Shown in pieces: positions 36,471 through 50,667 of a stretch of 64,000 nucleotides of DNA. Location: contig CM067348.1 of assembly GCA_034190875.2 (NCBI GenBank), positions 40,262,295-40,326,294 on the forward strand, written 5' to 3'. This DNA comes from Urechis unicinctus. Lineage: Eukaryota > Annelida > Polychaeta > Xenopneusta > Urechidae. The position numbers and the translations under genes were made by a program. The notes beneath the pieces were generated by a model that was given only the letters and a program-made list of their open reading frames with translations, searched no databases and was not told the DNA's origin. Each line of letters opens with the position of its first letter. Within the stretch, counting starts at the first letter, position 1.

Positions 36471-38210
36471 TCAATGTGTACTTCATATGGAAATTGTTTG
36501 TTGGGATGTTTATCAGAATTAATCAAGGCGAAGTCAAGATGAAGTTGAAATGACTGACGTTTTTGTATGTTTTTGCAACCAAACAGTATTGTGGCACGTA
36601 GTGGTCAGAGTTGACAAAACTAATGCTGTAATGTAGCAGTTTCCGTCATGGTTTGTCCGTAACAAGCACTATGTATTGTACGTTGCATGGTAAGTAAGCA
36701 CGAGGCTTGACTTATATGTTGAATCAACAGCATCAACTGTCACACATTCCATGAAATCCGATAGATTTGGCATATGTTTGACAACAATTATAATATTTAC
36801 ATGTATTATTTTATAACGTTGAATTACAGTTGTGCTTGGATTGATTGGAACTATACATGGCCTAAAATGTATTTAGAAGGAGTGTTTTATCCGAGTGCTT
36901 CTTAGTCGAGTATGTTGTGGTTCAGAAGTCTTAGGACAATGATAGGCTTGATGTGCTATTGCCGGTATATTATCAATTCTGTGACAAACTTGCTAGATTA
37001 AGTTGATATTGCACTTTGACATGGTACACATTTATTTAGTCACATTTGCAGTCTAATATGCCATGTCACTTGTTGATTAAGGAATACTCATTAAGACTCA
37101 AGGATTAGTAATGTACATATAGCATTGGATATATTATGTAGTGCATTGTAAAATTACGAATTTGAGCATTATGACAAAACTATATTCCTGTATATGTAAA
37201 GTTGGTGCAACATGCACACAATGTATCTAGTCGTTTGAATTGTACCAATCACATGTTTACTGATACACATTTGAAGAATAATTTGAAGTGTGAAAATAAT
37301 TATTTATCCAATGATTATTGACCCATCACACTGTATATCAGGCATTGCCATTGAGAAGGTAGAGGGATGTAGCTTTTTGTATACGTGCCCCAACAAACAT
37401 ATCCGCCGTATATTCATATATACATGTGTACTCCATGTATTTATTCAAGGACGAATCGGGGCCCAATGACCATTTTAGAAAATGGCTGATGGTTCATTTG
37501 ATATCACAGTTGGTTGATGGCTTGTTGATTTGTCCATTTGGACGTGTGATCTTATAATCAAGATATGTGTGTAGATTTTGTAGAACAAACTATGAGTTGG
37601 CAGTGTACTTGGCGTTGTGTTAGGTTTGAGTTCTGTTACAATGTACAACAAGAATATGTCCGCATATGGGTATAGGTATAGGGTCAGTTTAACTATAACA
37701 CATCCAAGTCACACTGGTGGAAAAGCTAAGATTGATCGATTTTGAGGAACTCGTGAAGGGAGAGGACAGATTATACTAGCATGAAGTGATCTTACATTTG
37801 TGGTGATTGTGATGATTTTCACAAACGGACCCCTTTTTCAGCTCTTCAAAAAGGAATATTGGAATGTAATTTAACCTTGCACTTAATGGTCATGATTGAA
37901 AATGTACTATACTAGTATGAGATGCAATGCTCACAATCAGCGTGGTCTTTGAAGGATCCAACTGTCATGTCGACCTGTTCACTACCACAAGACTTCCAGC
38001 ATACTTATCATGGTCATAGTGAATAGGCGAGTAAATGCTACATTAAATATTGCACCGTTTAGACGCGCACACGAGTTTATTTGTAGAATACAGAACTGCT
38101 GTAGGCGAATGGCATGCTAATAAAACCATATTGTGCTTTATATTGGAAGCAGCAGATGCGAAAGGCTTAATGCTGTGCTTATGATTGCCATGTGATCGCA
38201 TAATAAAGAA
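36471..38210 (+). other. probable 3' UTR of the UNC93-like gene
   Basis: About 1.7 kb after the stop without coding potential or strong repeats, ending near two AATAAA signals. Continuous exon status is inferred from the absence of other genes and from the signals. Confidence 0.45.
38119..38207 (+). terminator. poly(A) signals, likely of the UNC93-like gene
   Basis: AATAAA occurs at 38119-38124 and again at 38202-38207, about 1.65-1.74 kb after the stop. Confidence 0.5.
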
Positions 38211-38274
38211 CCACCCTAAATGTTTTAGCGACTTGCTTCTGCTTATATATGCATGGGTTATTCATGGCTGTGTA

Positions 38275-38395
38275 TCATCATCATCATCATCGTCGTCGTC
38301 GTCATGATCATGATCATCATCATCGTCGTCGTCATGATCATCATAATCATCACGATCATCATCATTATCTTCATCGTAATCATCATCTTAGTCAT
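38275..38395. repeat. (ATC/GTC)n microsatellite
   Basis: An imperfect trinucleotide tract of ATC and GTC with TGATCATG palindromes. The Ile/Val-rich frame over it is spurious. Confidence 0.9.
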
Positions 38396-38811
38396 CATTG
38401 ACTTGAAAATCGTCGCCTTAAATTGCGTCCCTGGTCATTATTTCATCAACCTCCCGTATTACTCTTACATCATGCATTTATTAAGTGTCAACGTCTTTTA
38501 GACCAACAAACTACACAACCCTCCCAACCTGCTCAGTACCATCTACCATAAGCAACATTATCAAACCCAGACATGTAAGTGTATATATCATGGTAGTAGA
38601 CTCCATTCGGTTTTTGTCTCAAACAAGATTGCTTCACGCGAGCAACTCTAGATGGAGGCTGGGGATCCAAGATACTGTACATCGCGTGCCATTGACTGCT
38701 GCTTCATCAACTTATAATACTTCTGTAGTGACACATATGAGCATGGCAATTGGTTGTTGCTGTCTGTGACGAGGCTCTGTATAGGAACCTGAACATCGAC
38801 ACGACTCCCAA

Positions 38812-41065
38812 TAGAAACATGGACACTGAAACGCCGCGCAATAGGAACATGGACACAGAAACGCCGCGCAATAGAAACATGGACACAGAAACGCCGCGCA
38901 ATAGAAACATGGACACAGAAACGCCGCACAATAGAAACATGGACACAGAAACGCCGCGCGAAAGAACATGGACACTGAAACGCCGCACAATAGGAACATG
39001 GACACAGCAACGCCGCGCAATAGAAACATGGACACAGAAACGCCGCGCGAAAGAAACATGGACACAGAAACGCCGCACAATAGAAACATTGACACAGAAA
39101 CGCCGCGCGAAAGAAACATGGACACTGAAACGCCGCACAATAGGAACATGGACACAGCAACGCCGCGCAATAGAAACATGGACACAGAAACGCCGCGCGA
39201 AAGAAACATGGACACTGAAACGCCGCACAATAGGAACATGGACACAGCAACGCCGCGCAATAGAAACATGGACACAGAAACGCCGCGCGAAAGAAACATG
39301 GACACAGAAACGCCGCGCAATAGGAACATGGACAGTGAAACGCCGCGCAATAGGAACCTGGACACCGACACGATGCGCAATATGAAAACGCTGCACGATG
39401 CGCAATGGAAAAACATGGACACGATACGCAATAAACGGACACTGACACGATGCACAATAGAAACATGGACACTGACACGATGCACAATAGAAACATGGAC
39501 ACTGACACGATGCACAATAGAAACATGGACACCGACGCGATGCGCAATAATAGAAACATGGACACTGACACGAACGCGCAATAGGAACCTGGACGCTGAC
39601 ACGAGATAGGAACCTGGACGCTGACACGATGCGCCATAGGAAACATGGACACTGTCACGATGCGCAATGGAAACATGGACACTGACACGATGCACAATAG
39701 CAACATGGACACCGACACGATGCGCAATAGGAACCTGGACACTGACACGATGCGCAATAGGAACATGGACACAGAAACGCCGCGCGAAAGAAACATGGAC
39801 ACTGAAACGCCGCACAATAGGAACATGGACACAGCAACGCCGCGCAATAGAAACATGGACACAGAAACGCCGCGCGAAAGAAACATGGACACAGAAACGC
39901 CGCACAATAGAAACATTGACACAGAAACGCCGCGCGAAAGAAACATGGACACTGAAACGCCGCACAATAGGAACATGGACACAGCAACGCCGCGCAATAG
40001 AAACATGGACACAGAAACGCCGCGCGAAAGAAACGACATGAAACGCCGCACAATAGGAACATGGACACAGCAACGCCGCGCAATAGAAACATGGACACAG
40101 AAACGCCGCGCGAAAGAAACATGGACACAGAAACGCCGCGCAATAGGAACCTGGACACAGAAAACGCCGCGCAATAGAAACATGGACAGTGAAACGCCGC
40201 GCAATAGGAACCTGGACACCGACACGATGCGCAATATGAACCTGAACGCTGACACGATGCGCAATGGAAACATGGACACCGACACGATACGCAATAGCAA
40301 CATGGACACTGACACGATGCACAATAGAAACATGGACACTGACACGATGCACAATAGAAACATGGACACTGACACGATGCACAATAGAAACATGGACACC
40401 GACGCGATGCGCAATAGGAACATGGACACTGACACGATGCGCAATAGGAACCTGGACACCGACACGATGCGCAATAGGAACCTGAACGCTGACACGATGC
40501 GCCATAGGAACCTGGACACTGTCACGATGCGCAATGGAAACATGGACACTGACACGATACACAATAGCAACATGGACACCGACACGATGCGCAATAGGAA
40601 CCTGGACACTGACACGATGCGCAATAGGAACATGGACACCGCCACGATGCGCAATAGGAACCTGGACACTGTCACGATGCGCAATAGGAACATGGACACT
40701 GTCACGATGCGCAATAGGAACATGGACACTGTCACGATGCGCAATAGGAACATGGACACTGTCACGATGCGCAATAGAAGCCTGGATACTGACATGATGC
40801 ACAAAAGGAACATGGACACCGACACGATGCGCAATAGGAACATGGACAGTGAAACGCCGCGCAATAGGAACCTGGACGCTGTCACGATGCGCAAAAGAAA
40901 CATGGACACTGTCATGATGCGTAATAGGAACCTGGACGCTGTCACGATGCGCAATAGAAACATGGACACTGTCACGATGCGCAATAGGAACATGGACACT
41001 GTCACGATGCGCAAAAGAAACATGGACACTGTCATGATGCGTAATTGGAACCTAGACAAATACAC
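38812..41065. repeat. 30-bp minisatellite, ~75 units, two alternating subfamilies
   Basis: The unit is about AATAGAAACATGGACACAGA followed by AACGCCGCGC. A second subfamily has GACACGATGCGC in place of GAAACGCCGCGC. Subfamily A fills about 38812-39360 and 39765-40200; subfamily B fills 39360-39765 and 40200-41065. The pattern is A-B-A-B and suggests a large internal duplication. Within A, a higher-order period of several units recurs (GCGCGAAAG, CGCACAATAGG and GCAACGCC variants in fixed order). All long frames on both strands (one of 805 codons) result from the 30-bp period being a multiple of three. Confidence 0.97.
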
Positions 41066-41715
41066 GAGTAATATAAACTGGATGATATAGCGGTTGAAAT
41101 TACGTCAATAATCATCAGTAACATACGATGCAAATGCTTTCGCGCTGTGTAAGGGAATATCGGGTAAACGAGATTATGTCGCAGACGAGCTTTTTGGTCC
41201 AGCTTGAGCTACTCTTGTATTTATAAAGACAGCGTCTGCGGTTTGTCAATGATTCCGTTGCTGATATATGATTGCATTGAAAGCCTCAACATAGACACAA
41301 ACAACACATTGCCATGCTCATTGACGCATCTACAGGAGCAGGATTGCATGATCGCATGATGCAGTTTGTTATGAGGCAAAAATCAAATGTAGTGTACCAA
41401 CAATTATGTTGCAAAATTTATCCGGGTTCAGAGATATTTAGGGGAATTGCTTACAAGAAATTATAGGGCCGATTTGGGTTGCCATTTATATGTCTGGTTT
41501 TAAAGATTGTGCTGATCGTTAAGGATTCATGTATGTGGGTAGCGGGTTATATTTTGCACCGCGTACGGCAAAGTGCAATGTGCAAAATGATCGGCGATGA
41601 AATGAAAAATGAAATGTTATTATCTTAGCCATCCCACAACAATATACAGGTAAGAAGGGGTGTCATTAGAAAATATTTATATGAAGTATCATATTATGAA
41701 AGCAACTCAGCATAT

Positions 41716-41868
41716 GTGATTGATAATTGCAACAGCTGCTAAATCGATATTGCCTCAACCAAAATTACCTTTGTATGCACGAAGGCATTGGAAAGGGTAG
41801 CACCATGTCGCAATCCTCCATTAACGACCCCATGACACAGAGGACCATTTGCCATGTTCATTTGCCTC
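41716..41868 (+). repeat. dispersed element, copy A
   Basis: Shares AGGCATTGGAAAGGG, CACCATGTCG and CAATCCTCCATTAACGACCC, continuing into CATGACACAGAGGACCA, with the reverse complement of 44472-44602. The conserved core is almost identical. The family is unknown. Confidence 0.8.
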
Positions 41869-43154
41869 CCGGCAAAGCCATAACAGGTTAATTTAGCGGC
41901 AACAAATAGCACGTCTTCTTCAGGAGTATTTTATCTAGGAACCACGTCATTCATCCTGAGCCGCTCGCATAATGCGATCTCTTTTGAGTGTTGTAACCAA
42001 AATGGAGCTTTCTCCCATTAGCATAGCTACATTTAGCTCAGCATGAGGGGATACCATTGATAATCAGTAACAAAGGATTATGGAAATGCAGCTGATTATA
42101 TTAGTTAAAGTACTAAACATGCCGGGGGAGGGGGTGTTTAAAGGCTTTTTATATCACAAATGTAATATATAATATGCAGCATCATGGTGATGCGGATGCA
42201 AACAACACTTATTATCGTGCAGAAAAACAATGGATTCATTTATGACTTCTTTCCTAGGCTCTATGAATAGCTATGCGGTCTAGGGAATTACATTGAGACC
42301 CTAAGAATTTCTGCGAGTTCTTGATGATTACAATTCTGCCCGACCTATATTTCCTCTGTAATCATCAGCTCCATTCGTGGCCTTTAGTGAACGTAATGTA
42401 TGTGCATCTAGCCAAGCGAAATCAAGATGCTAAATGTTATATTCTGTAATAAAATAGTACTATGACGCATGGTGTTCCATCACACATGAATGACGATCGG
42501 TTTATGTTGTTAAGGGAAAATAATGACACAATCTCTGTAAGCACTGAATATTAAAAGGGATCATGCTTTCCCAACAAATAATTCGTTGTGCCTACTTAGA
42601 GATGATTGCAACGCTTTACTCAAGATGCTGCAACCACAAGAAGTTGTTTATGATGTGCGTTTTGCCTCGATGTCGATTTGTGGTGTAAATCAAATATGCT
42701 GCTTTACCATAAAGCAACTACCAAGCGGAATTAACGACTTTTGTGGAATTGCTTTGTATATTTTTGCGATTGAAGGGGTATATTTAGTTATACTATCAAC
42801 GCTAACAAGGTAGTCATCCAAAACAAATCTGATCGAAATCGAATACTAGGGTTTTACATCACTTTTAATTAGTGATAAGGTCTTCAAGCGAAAGATGGAT
42901 GGATGGGGGTTGCGATGTCATTGGGCCACTGAGTCAGATACATCCCCATTCAGAGGTGGGACCACATCTTAACGTGAACATCCTAGTCACGAGGGGTATA
43001 ATCAAGGTAATACCCATTGTAACCAGATTTCTCACAATAACATTGAATACCGTGAAGGCTACTCTACATCTGTAGTATTAAATTGGACTAATAATTGCCA
43101 TAGTTGTCAATGCTTTATTGCCTGTGCTTCAGTTACTAGTGGATAAATGGACAA

Positions 43155-43245
43155 AATGGGATGGCTAAGTACCCTGCAGCGACCATTCGTTGGATGCCCA
43201 CTGACAGACAGGAGACCAGTTGCAATGTTCATTTGCGTCACTGGA
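43155..43245 (+). repeat. dispersed element, copy B (diverged)
   Basis: A weaker match to copies A and C around GACAGACAGGAGACCA and TGCAATGTTCATTTGC, in the same orientation as copy A. Confidence 0.5.
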
Positions 43246-44471
43246 AGGTCATTACTGGTGAATGAAGCGGAAGTCTATAGCGTCCCATCTACATCCCCAT
43301 GAACCCCAACATTCAAGTGATGGTAATTACAAGGATGTTGCATATTTATATTTACAACGCTACATTGAGTCACTTATGAGCAGAATCCGCTGACAATTAG
43401 GATCAATGGACCATGGTATCAAACGTCTTGCTCTTTATGGATTAATGGTCGCGATGAGGATAACGATAATGGTTTCCATGTAAATATCAATGTATTCTCC
43501 TGCATCTACTGACATGTTGATATTTAACTAGGGACACGTTTATGATGCAAAAGAAATATGTTGTTCGAACACAAAGTAGATCGCCAATGGAATCCATGTG
43601 TCAGCGGCCAGTTGTGTGCGTTATCATTGCAGCCATTTTGATTTATTATACGCACGTACAAAAGCCTATAACATGACATATTTTGCATGATTAATGCAGA
43701 TCCTTCTGCTATTAAAGTTAACAAAATACTCATTCAGTGTGATTCTGTGCTGGCATTGGATATATAGCTTTACATAGATGCAGTTATGCTAGCAATCACT
43801 GCCGGCGCATTAGTTACTTGTTTATGTGAGACGTTGCAAACTTCGGTGGCTGTACCTAATTCGCTTTAATGCGACTGTGGTCTTTGTAAGTTACCTGGGT
43901 TTGCCCATCTTTAAGATCGTTTGCATCTGATTGGTCGGATATTATTATCGGTAGCAATCGATGTATTGTTTAACCAATTGAATAGTCTGTTATGGACTCT
44001 CCTTGCATATATCCAGCCGAGTGACGTCACTCAGCACAATTATCATCGACAAAAATATCAGCCAATCAGAAAGCATATAATTAAAATTATACGGATGTAT
44101 TTACTTTTGTCATGATATTTCACAGATATGCTGTAGTTTATTGACTTCTGGTTTCATCCCTGAAAGGGGATTATCCGACCCAGTAATTCAATAATATGAT
44201 GTTGCACTGACTTAGTCAGGTGTGGGCTTGGGGTTGGCAAGTACTGGGTAGATGACGCTGATATGCAACTGTCTAAGTATCGCGATAATCTCCATCCATC
44301 ACATCCTATTTCAAAGTGAATTGGATGACTATCACGTTAGTCTTAACAGTACTACTTAATCTATCCCGTGTGTATGCCTGGTGTCGGTCTTAAAAACCAC
44401 ATATTCGTCTTTCACGAGAAATCACCACCGAGACAATTCACTCCTCACTTTGTCCCCATCATTATATTCTC

Positions 44472-44602
44472 GAGGCAAATGACCATGGCAATTGGTCCTC
44501 TGTGTCATGGGGTCGTTAATGGAGGATTTCGACATGGTGTTTTCCCTTTCCAATGCCTTCATGCATGCAACGATAATTTTGGCTGAGGAAATTGTCAATC
44601 AC
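44472..44602 (-). repeat. dispersed element, copy C (inverted)
   Basis: The reverse complement matches copy A over about 130 bp, including GTGATTGA at one end and GGTCATTTGCCTC at the other. Confidence 0.8.
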
Positions 44603-47600
44603 ACATTTGCGGATTTGCTTTTATCATTTGACACTTACATTGAATGTCTGCTAAAGACACCATAGCGTATCACTACATTTGTTTTATGAAACGCTGAAAC
44701 AATTTTATTTTGGCAATTGTTCATCGCTTGATCTCTAGCAATTATGTATCTATGTAGAAAACTTTCCTGCTAATATTTTAGCAGAACCTTCCGCTAAGCT
44801 TGGGCATCTAGTGCTATTCAGGATGTAAGATTCCTTTATTATGACAAAAAAGGACATAGGTGTTGCATAATAAGCCTAGTTGCTGGGTGAAATTGATACT
44901 TGAGTTTTGGTAATGTTGATGTTTTATGAGGAATGTAATTCACATGTCCGCCCATTCTTGCCTGAATATATAGCATGTAGCATGAATATGTAGCATGCAT
45001 GGCAGTGCAACTTGCCATTGTCATGCATGTTGACACAGGCCACTCCAATAAAATATGTTGACCATTATGTATCAGTAAATAATCGAACATGCAAGCCTTC
45101 GCAAATGCAGCCATTGATGAAAACACCAGATAATGTGAACTATGGATATCTGTATGTTATTATCCCCCCATAGCTTAGCGTTCAGTTAAATAGTGACACT
45201 TGGTGCATAAATGATTTTATTATACAAACCATAGGTAAGTCGACAATGATGGCAATAAATGTGTGCTGACAATGAGGATGAACGATTTATCATGTATGAG
45301 GTCGAACGAAAGCATCAGCGTTTATGTAGAAGTGCTTTAATTGGAACACATCAGTATAGTAACGTGTAGATTCTCAAAGACAAGGGTAAAGCGACGTGAA
45401 TCAATGCGCGAAATGAACTGTACTTTCACATACAGAGAACAATGTAGTATGTTGAGATGTGTGAAGCATATGCATTGGATCCATTCCCGAGCAGGATGAT
45501 AGAGATATAGATTCCAACCGTAAGTTATGTCAGGGCGTTTGTTATTCTATTGCTGGATTATGAGAAGTGTGCTTCGTGGGGTTTCTGCCCGTGGTGTAAC
45601 CATAAATTGATGTATCATGAGATTGAGATGATGACCATATGCTGCATTCGAAACACATTGCCTGAATAACCTACGTGATCCGCTGGGGCATCACGCAATC
45701 AATAGCCAATTTACTAGGCTTCACCGCCTATTGTTAACAGGCAGCAGCATCGTCTTGGTATCCCTTAGATAAAACAGCATTGCAGACAGATGACTCATCG
45801 AATTGGAGAGGTATTTCGCCAGCCAGTTGGCCTTAACTCGAATGTGTTTAAAGGCTGAATGAGCATGCTAGGTTAGCGTATGCCAAAGAATGCGGGCGAG
45901 GCAGCAGGTGACCATATACGCTACCATACATTTGCTAAGTGTTACGTGATATGCTGGTGATCAAAGGTCATGTGTTTAAAGTTGCATCGGCTTTAAAAAG
46001 CATTTAGTCCAAATCGACTACATTGTAAACAGAAAAATACTTTTCACGAGAGTAGTAATTGATGTATTTGTTACATATCATAAAGTTTTTATAAGTAAAT
46101 TAATATGAATATAGTTCTTGCTAAACAATTATAAAGTTTAATTTCTAAAAAGTTCCTGTTCAAGATATTACTCCTAGTTAGTCATACGTCTACCTTCTTT
46201 GGTGGATATTAATGCACCTTAAAGGAGAGGGAGATGTTGTAAAGTAACATTTTAACATTTAGGCGGCTGTACTGCAACCATAATTAATCGGTCCCTGTGC
46301 TCTCATTGGCCAACCAATTAGAGCCTCCCCTAAACGGACGCCGATCGGCCCTTAGATCGACCGACGGGGCAGTCAGTCTTAAGCCAGAGAACAGAACACA
46401 TTCCCTGAACTCCATTCTTGGCATACCAAGTAAGGTTGACACAACTCTTGGACGATAATAAACTTAAAACGACTTCTTTACTCGACCAACTTATATTTAC
46501 GGCAAAATATAAGGATAAGTGATATTTGGTGTACATTAGATTAGAACTGACCAATCTCCAAGTGACGAACTTGTGAATTGTAGTAATAGGATAATATAGC
46601 ACAGGCGCATTTCTGAAATTGCATATTGTACCATAGCTTATCATCCAGATTTACAGACACATAAGAAACAGACAAAGACAAACATAAACACAAATAACCA
46701 CGCACACAAATGCACCCACACAAATACCTCATAAATTCATGCCAGGCTACCCTAACCCAACATAACAAAGGAATCCTAGGGTCTTAAATAAATCTAGTAT
46801 CAAGCACGAAAACATTCAAATTGGCTTATCCTCAGTGGTGATTATGGGTTGGTGAATTGTTCAAGGTTCCAATCATCCACCAAGACCATTTCTTGTCTGT
46901 AGACATAACCAATATGCATAAATTATCTTCTTATCAATACGCCATTGCACCATGAAACTGTCATTAATATGGATATTTTACATCAATGCCGATCTGACTT
47001 CAAGCAGATTTTTCGATTAACGAATTTTTCTTGATACCGTTTTCAAATACGCAATGATTGTTGTCCTTGAGACAAATTGTTGTAATATTCAGGGTCTACT
47101 GACCTTTCCTTCTCCTTGAGAGGGAATAATATATCATCAAAACAGCCCGTCTGCCAATTCATAAAACACAATTATTTATTATATGAAGTTTGCAATGCTG
47201 AACCGAACAATATTATCTATTCTAGACGTAAACAAACAAACATAACAATCTTCTGCTGCATTTCTATTGCAACACGCAAATCATACTGCGATACTGACAT
47301 GTCTAAGGAATCGTTCATCAATCAAAGACAGGATGACGCCTTCATGCACGACTGATAATGATGAAAAAAGAGAAGACACCGTTGGTACACTCTCCATCTC
47401 TGCTCTTTCATCTAGGCCACGGAGGCTGACTCTAAGCAAGGGCTACATATGTGATTGATTATTTATTTTATGATTAATGAATAAAAGACATTTGTACAAT
47501 TCACGTTTTTTCGAATGAAGAAGGTGGAGCAATCATCATATGATCAAGCAATAGTTAAAAACATGTTATCATTGAGGATATTCTACAACAATGTGTTACC

Positions 47601-50518
47601 TCACCATCAAAGCGAGTTCAAGGTGTTGCATATCTCTGCCAACATTAGAGGATCTGTGGCTAAATCTATATGAAGGCTTGTGTCTGCATACGTTGCTGCT
47701 GACCATCATCAAAACAGTGAACCCGCGCTGTGTGTTTGGTGAATGTAAAGAACACTAAGATGCATATATTCAGACTTTGATTTGTACAATATTTAAATCG
47801 TCCAATAACATTATACGCAAGGCGCTAGGTCTTTATGGTCTTTAATGCGCTTTTGTCTTGTTTTACCATGCACATAAATGCTGAATACTCAATTCACTGT
47901 TCATGCAAAAACTGGAAGTCTATATTTCGACTTTTCCGCCGTTTTTGTAGATTATGTAACGTCGATGTAATGTGTTTATATAGAAATTGTTCCATCCCTC
48001 CGAACATTGTTAACAAAAATATTTAAATGAATTTCTACCATTTTCTGGTATTCTCGTTTAAATTTTGACCGTTTTCCGCCTCAGATGATATAAAATTCAC
48101 GTCCATAAGAAATAAGATATTGGTCTTCAGATGGTTTCAGGCATTAATATGCATGCTGTTGTGCGTGATTGCTTGGTTTGGGATCTTCAAGCGGATGGGT
48201 GGAGGTAGTTAGTGAGTTGAAGTAAGGCGTAGGTAATTTATCCACTAATGTAATCCGCTTAAATAGATTGTTTGACAACACCTCTTCCTGTCTTAATGGA
48301 GCATAACTCGCATTATGCGTGCCACTGTTAATGCATAATGAAGAAATTTTTAAGGAGACAATCTCTATTGTATAATTTTCTATGCGCAAATGTCGTAACT
48401 TGTCGTAGCTGGTGGCACCTTTGAAACCAGGGGCCTGGCTGGCCCATTGATCAAGCTTATTCCTACCCCTGTATAGGGACTAAAATTCAGTGCTTAGGTC
48501 GACCCCATAAAAGCATTTTATGGACCGTGCTCTGCTGATTTAATCGACTAAAAGAACAGAACGAGGTGTGAGACTGTCGGTTGACTGGCCCTGGGAAAAA
48601 CCCCTTTCTTAATCAGAATTGTTTGCTCGTATTTGCGTCCGATTGGTCTCGAACGGCTGTTTAAAGATCAAGAACAAAAAAAATGATTTCGTTGTCAGTC
48701 ATTAGTTCGTATTCCAAAACAATAGATTCTGCCTATGAATGCTCAATGAGACCGTTCTAATTAGTGAAATTAATTATTTTCTTATCAGTTTACTGCGCTT
48801 AGACAGGACAACTTTTCTACTCGTGTTTACACGGTAGGCCGCGTCATTTTTAGCGATATTTTGTAGAAGAAATGGTGAATATGCCGTGCTGTTGCGCTGT
48901 TGGATGTAAGAATGGGGAAGGATCGGTTAAGAGGTTTTTCAACTTTCCGCAAAAAGAATCCGACAAAGCAAGTCGACAAGTTTGGATAGCCAAAGTGAAA
49001 CGACTATCCTCGTGGAAGCCCAAGACAAGCACGTGTTATCCTCTGACCACTTCACTCGTGATTCCTGTAAAGTCGATCCGGAGCGCACTAAACAACTTGG
49101 CCTGAAAAGAAACGCTCGACTGAATGATGATGCTGTCCCCACGTTATTTGATTACGCCTGAATGAGATAGAGATCACATCCTCAACAACTGATAGACATA
49201 TTGGTGTGAAGAAATACATGCGTGAGGAGCAGCCACTCGTTTACCATTGGTTTGATGTATGACATGTTGCAAAAGGTTTGTTGTGACTCTAGTATGGAGT
49301 AACTTGTATTTTAGTATACCTGGTGTACAGCCATACTACATACTGCTTTAACCTGTTATGGCAAGTGTTGTTGTTCCAAAAGTCACACATGTCACATCTG
49401 TTATATCATCCATGCTGTTGCTGTACAGGGGTGAAGAAAAAAATTATTGCGAAAGGAAGAAGGCGCGATTGTCAGATTCTTACAGACTGGGCTCGCAGTA
49501 TGAGCAATCACGTTTACTTTTTTGTGCAGCCTCGAGCCATGGTGATGAGGCACTGGTAATGGAAAAGTGGATGTCTGTCACGAGCCATGGCAAGTTGTAC
49601 CCTGACTGCACTCATCAAGAGTTAGATGACAGACAGTGGATCCCATTAGGTGATTCAGAATATATCAAACTAGATCTTTACATAATATAAAGGATATATA
49701 GGTAACATGTATTGTTATTACTAGGCTTTGTGTTTATATAATCACCCATTGGTGTTACACAGCTTAGTATTGCTTTGTCAAACAAAACCCTGTGCTAACA
49801 GTGCTCAGATATATTAAGTTTCAGATCACTGCCTTTCATGTTAAATAACTGTACAATTCAATTGAGGTGTCAACTTTATGTCTCAGGTTCCAAACCACAT
49901 AAAGAGCTTGAACTTCTTGTCAGCAGTAAGATTCTCGTCAAGGATATTGGTCGGTTGTCACCAGCAGAGCAAACGTCAAGTTTGAAAGTGTTTCATAAAG
50001 TGGTAATTTTTCTTCGCACCCAAGAGTGTACACTTCCCGTTTGCAACTATGGAAGCAAGGTAAAGATTGAAAGTGGTGATAGTTTTAGATGCGCCTTTAT
50101 GTGCAACTCCTTGCGAGTTATATCTATAGAACATGTTACTTGAATTTTCATTAACTGTAGGTTTTCTTGTTGTGTAGACTACTGCTAGCAGTCCTTCATT
50201 TTAACGAGAACTCTGATCGAGCACAAGGTGTCACCAAACAAGGAATGGCTCAGTGGGTAAATTTCATTCCCAAGGCCACACACGGTAAACCAATGCTGAA
50301 AGCTGTAAAAGTACCGATAACATTTAGTAAGTAATGTTATTGATTGAATTGCTTAAAAGCAAGTGAACATCAACCTACAGAAACTGTGTTATTTGCATAA
50401 TTTATTCAATGAGATTTATTTCAGTCAGTTATCATTTATTTATACATGCTGATCACAACAACTTATATAAGTATTATGGCATGTGCTTCAAAAATATATT
50501 GACTGATGACCCAGGTAC

Positions 50519-50609
50519 TACATCTTCGGGAGAAACGTCCGAGCTACAGAAGAGCAAAAGTACTGGTCAGAGAAAGAGAAGTACTCCCTCCCATTGCTGC
50601 TGCTTGTAA
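50519..50609 (+). other. alternative terminal exon-like segment of the THAP-family gene
   Basis: After a TGATGACCCAG acceptor, an open frame rich in Ser, Thr and Lys (TTSSGETSELQKSKSTGQ) runs to a stop at 50607-50609. It would be a competing last exon to 53702-53817. Evidence is limited to the acceptor, the frame and its position. Confidence 0.3.
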
Positions 50610-50667
50610 AAGACCTTCAAAATAAGTGTTGGTTGGTACTCATATGTGTAGGTTTAACACTAGTCAG

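Larger units (their letters stand above)
41066..48780. other. gene desert
   Basis: About 7.7 kb without a recognised gene. It holds three copies of a small dispersed element (separate entries) and TAAT/ATTA-rich stretches. The short open frames are unsupported. Confidence 0.5.

Noticed and set aside
38648-41065. An 805-codon open frame on the minus strand (and 300-700-codon frames in the other frames)
   Set aside because: The 30-bp unit is a multiple of three and contains no stop in several frames, so all of them stay open together. The peptide switches among three unrelated decapeptides at indels, which is not coding behaviour.
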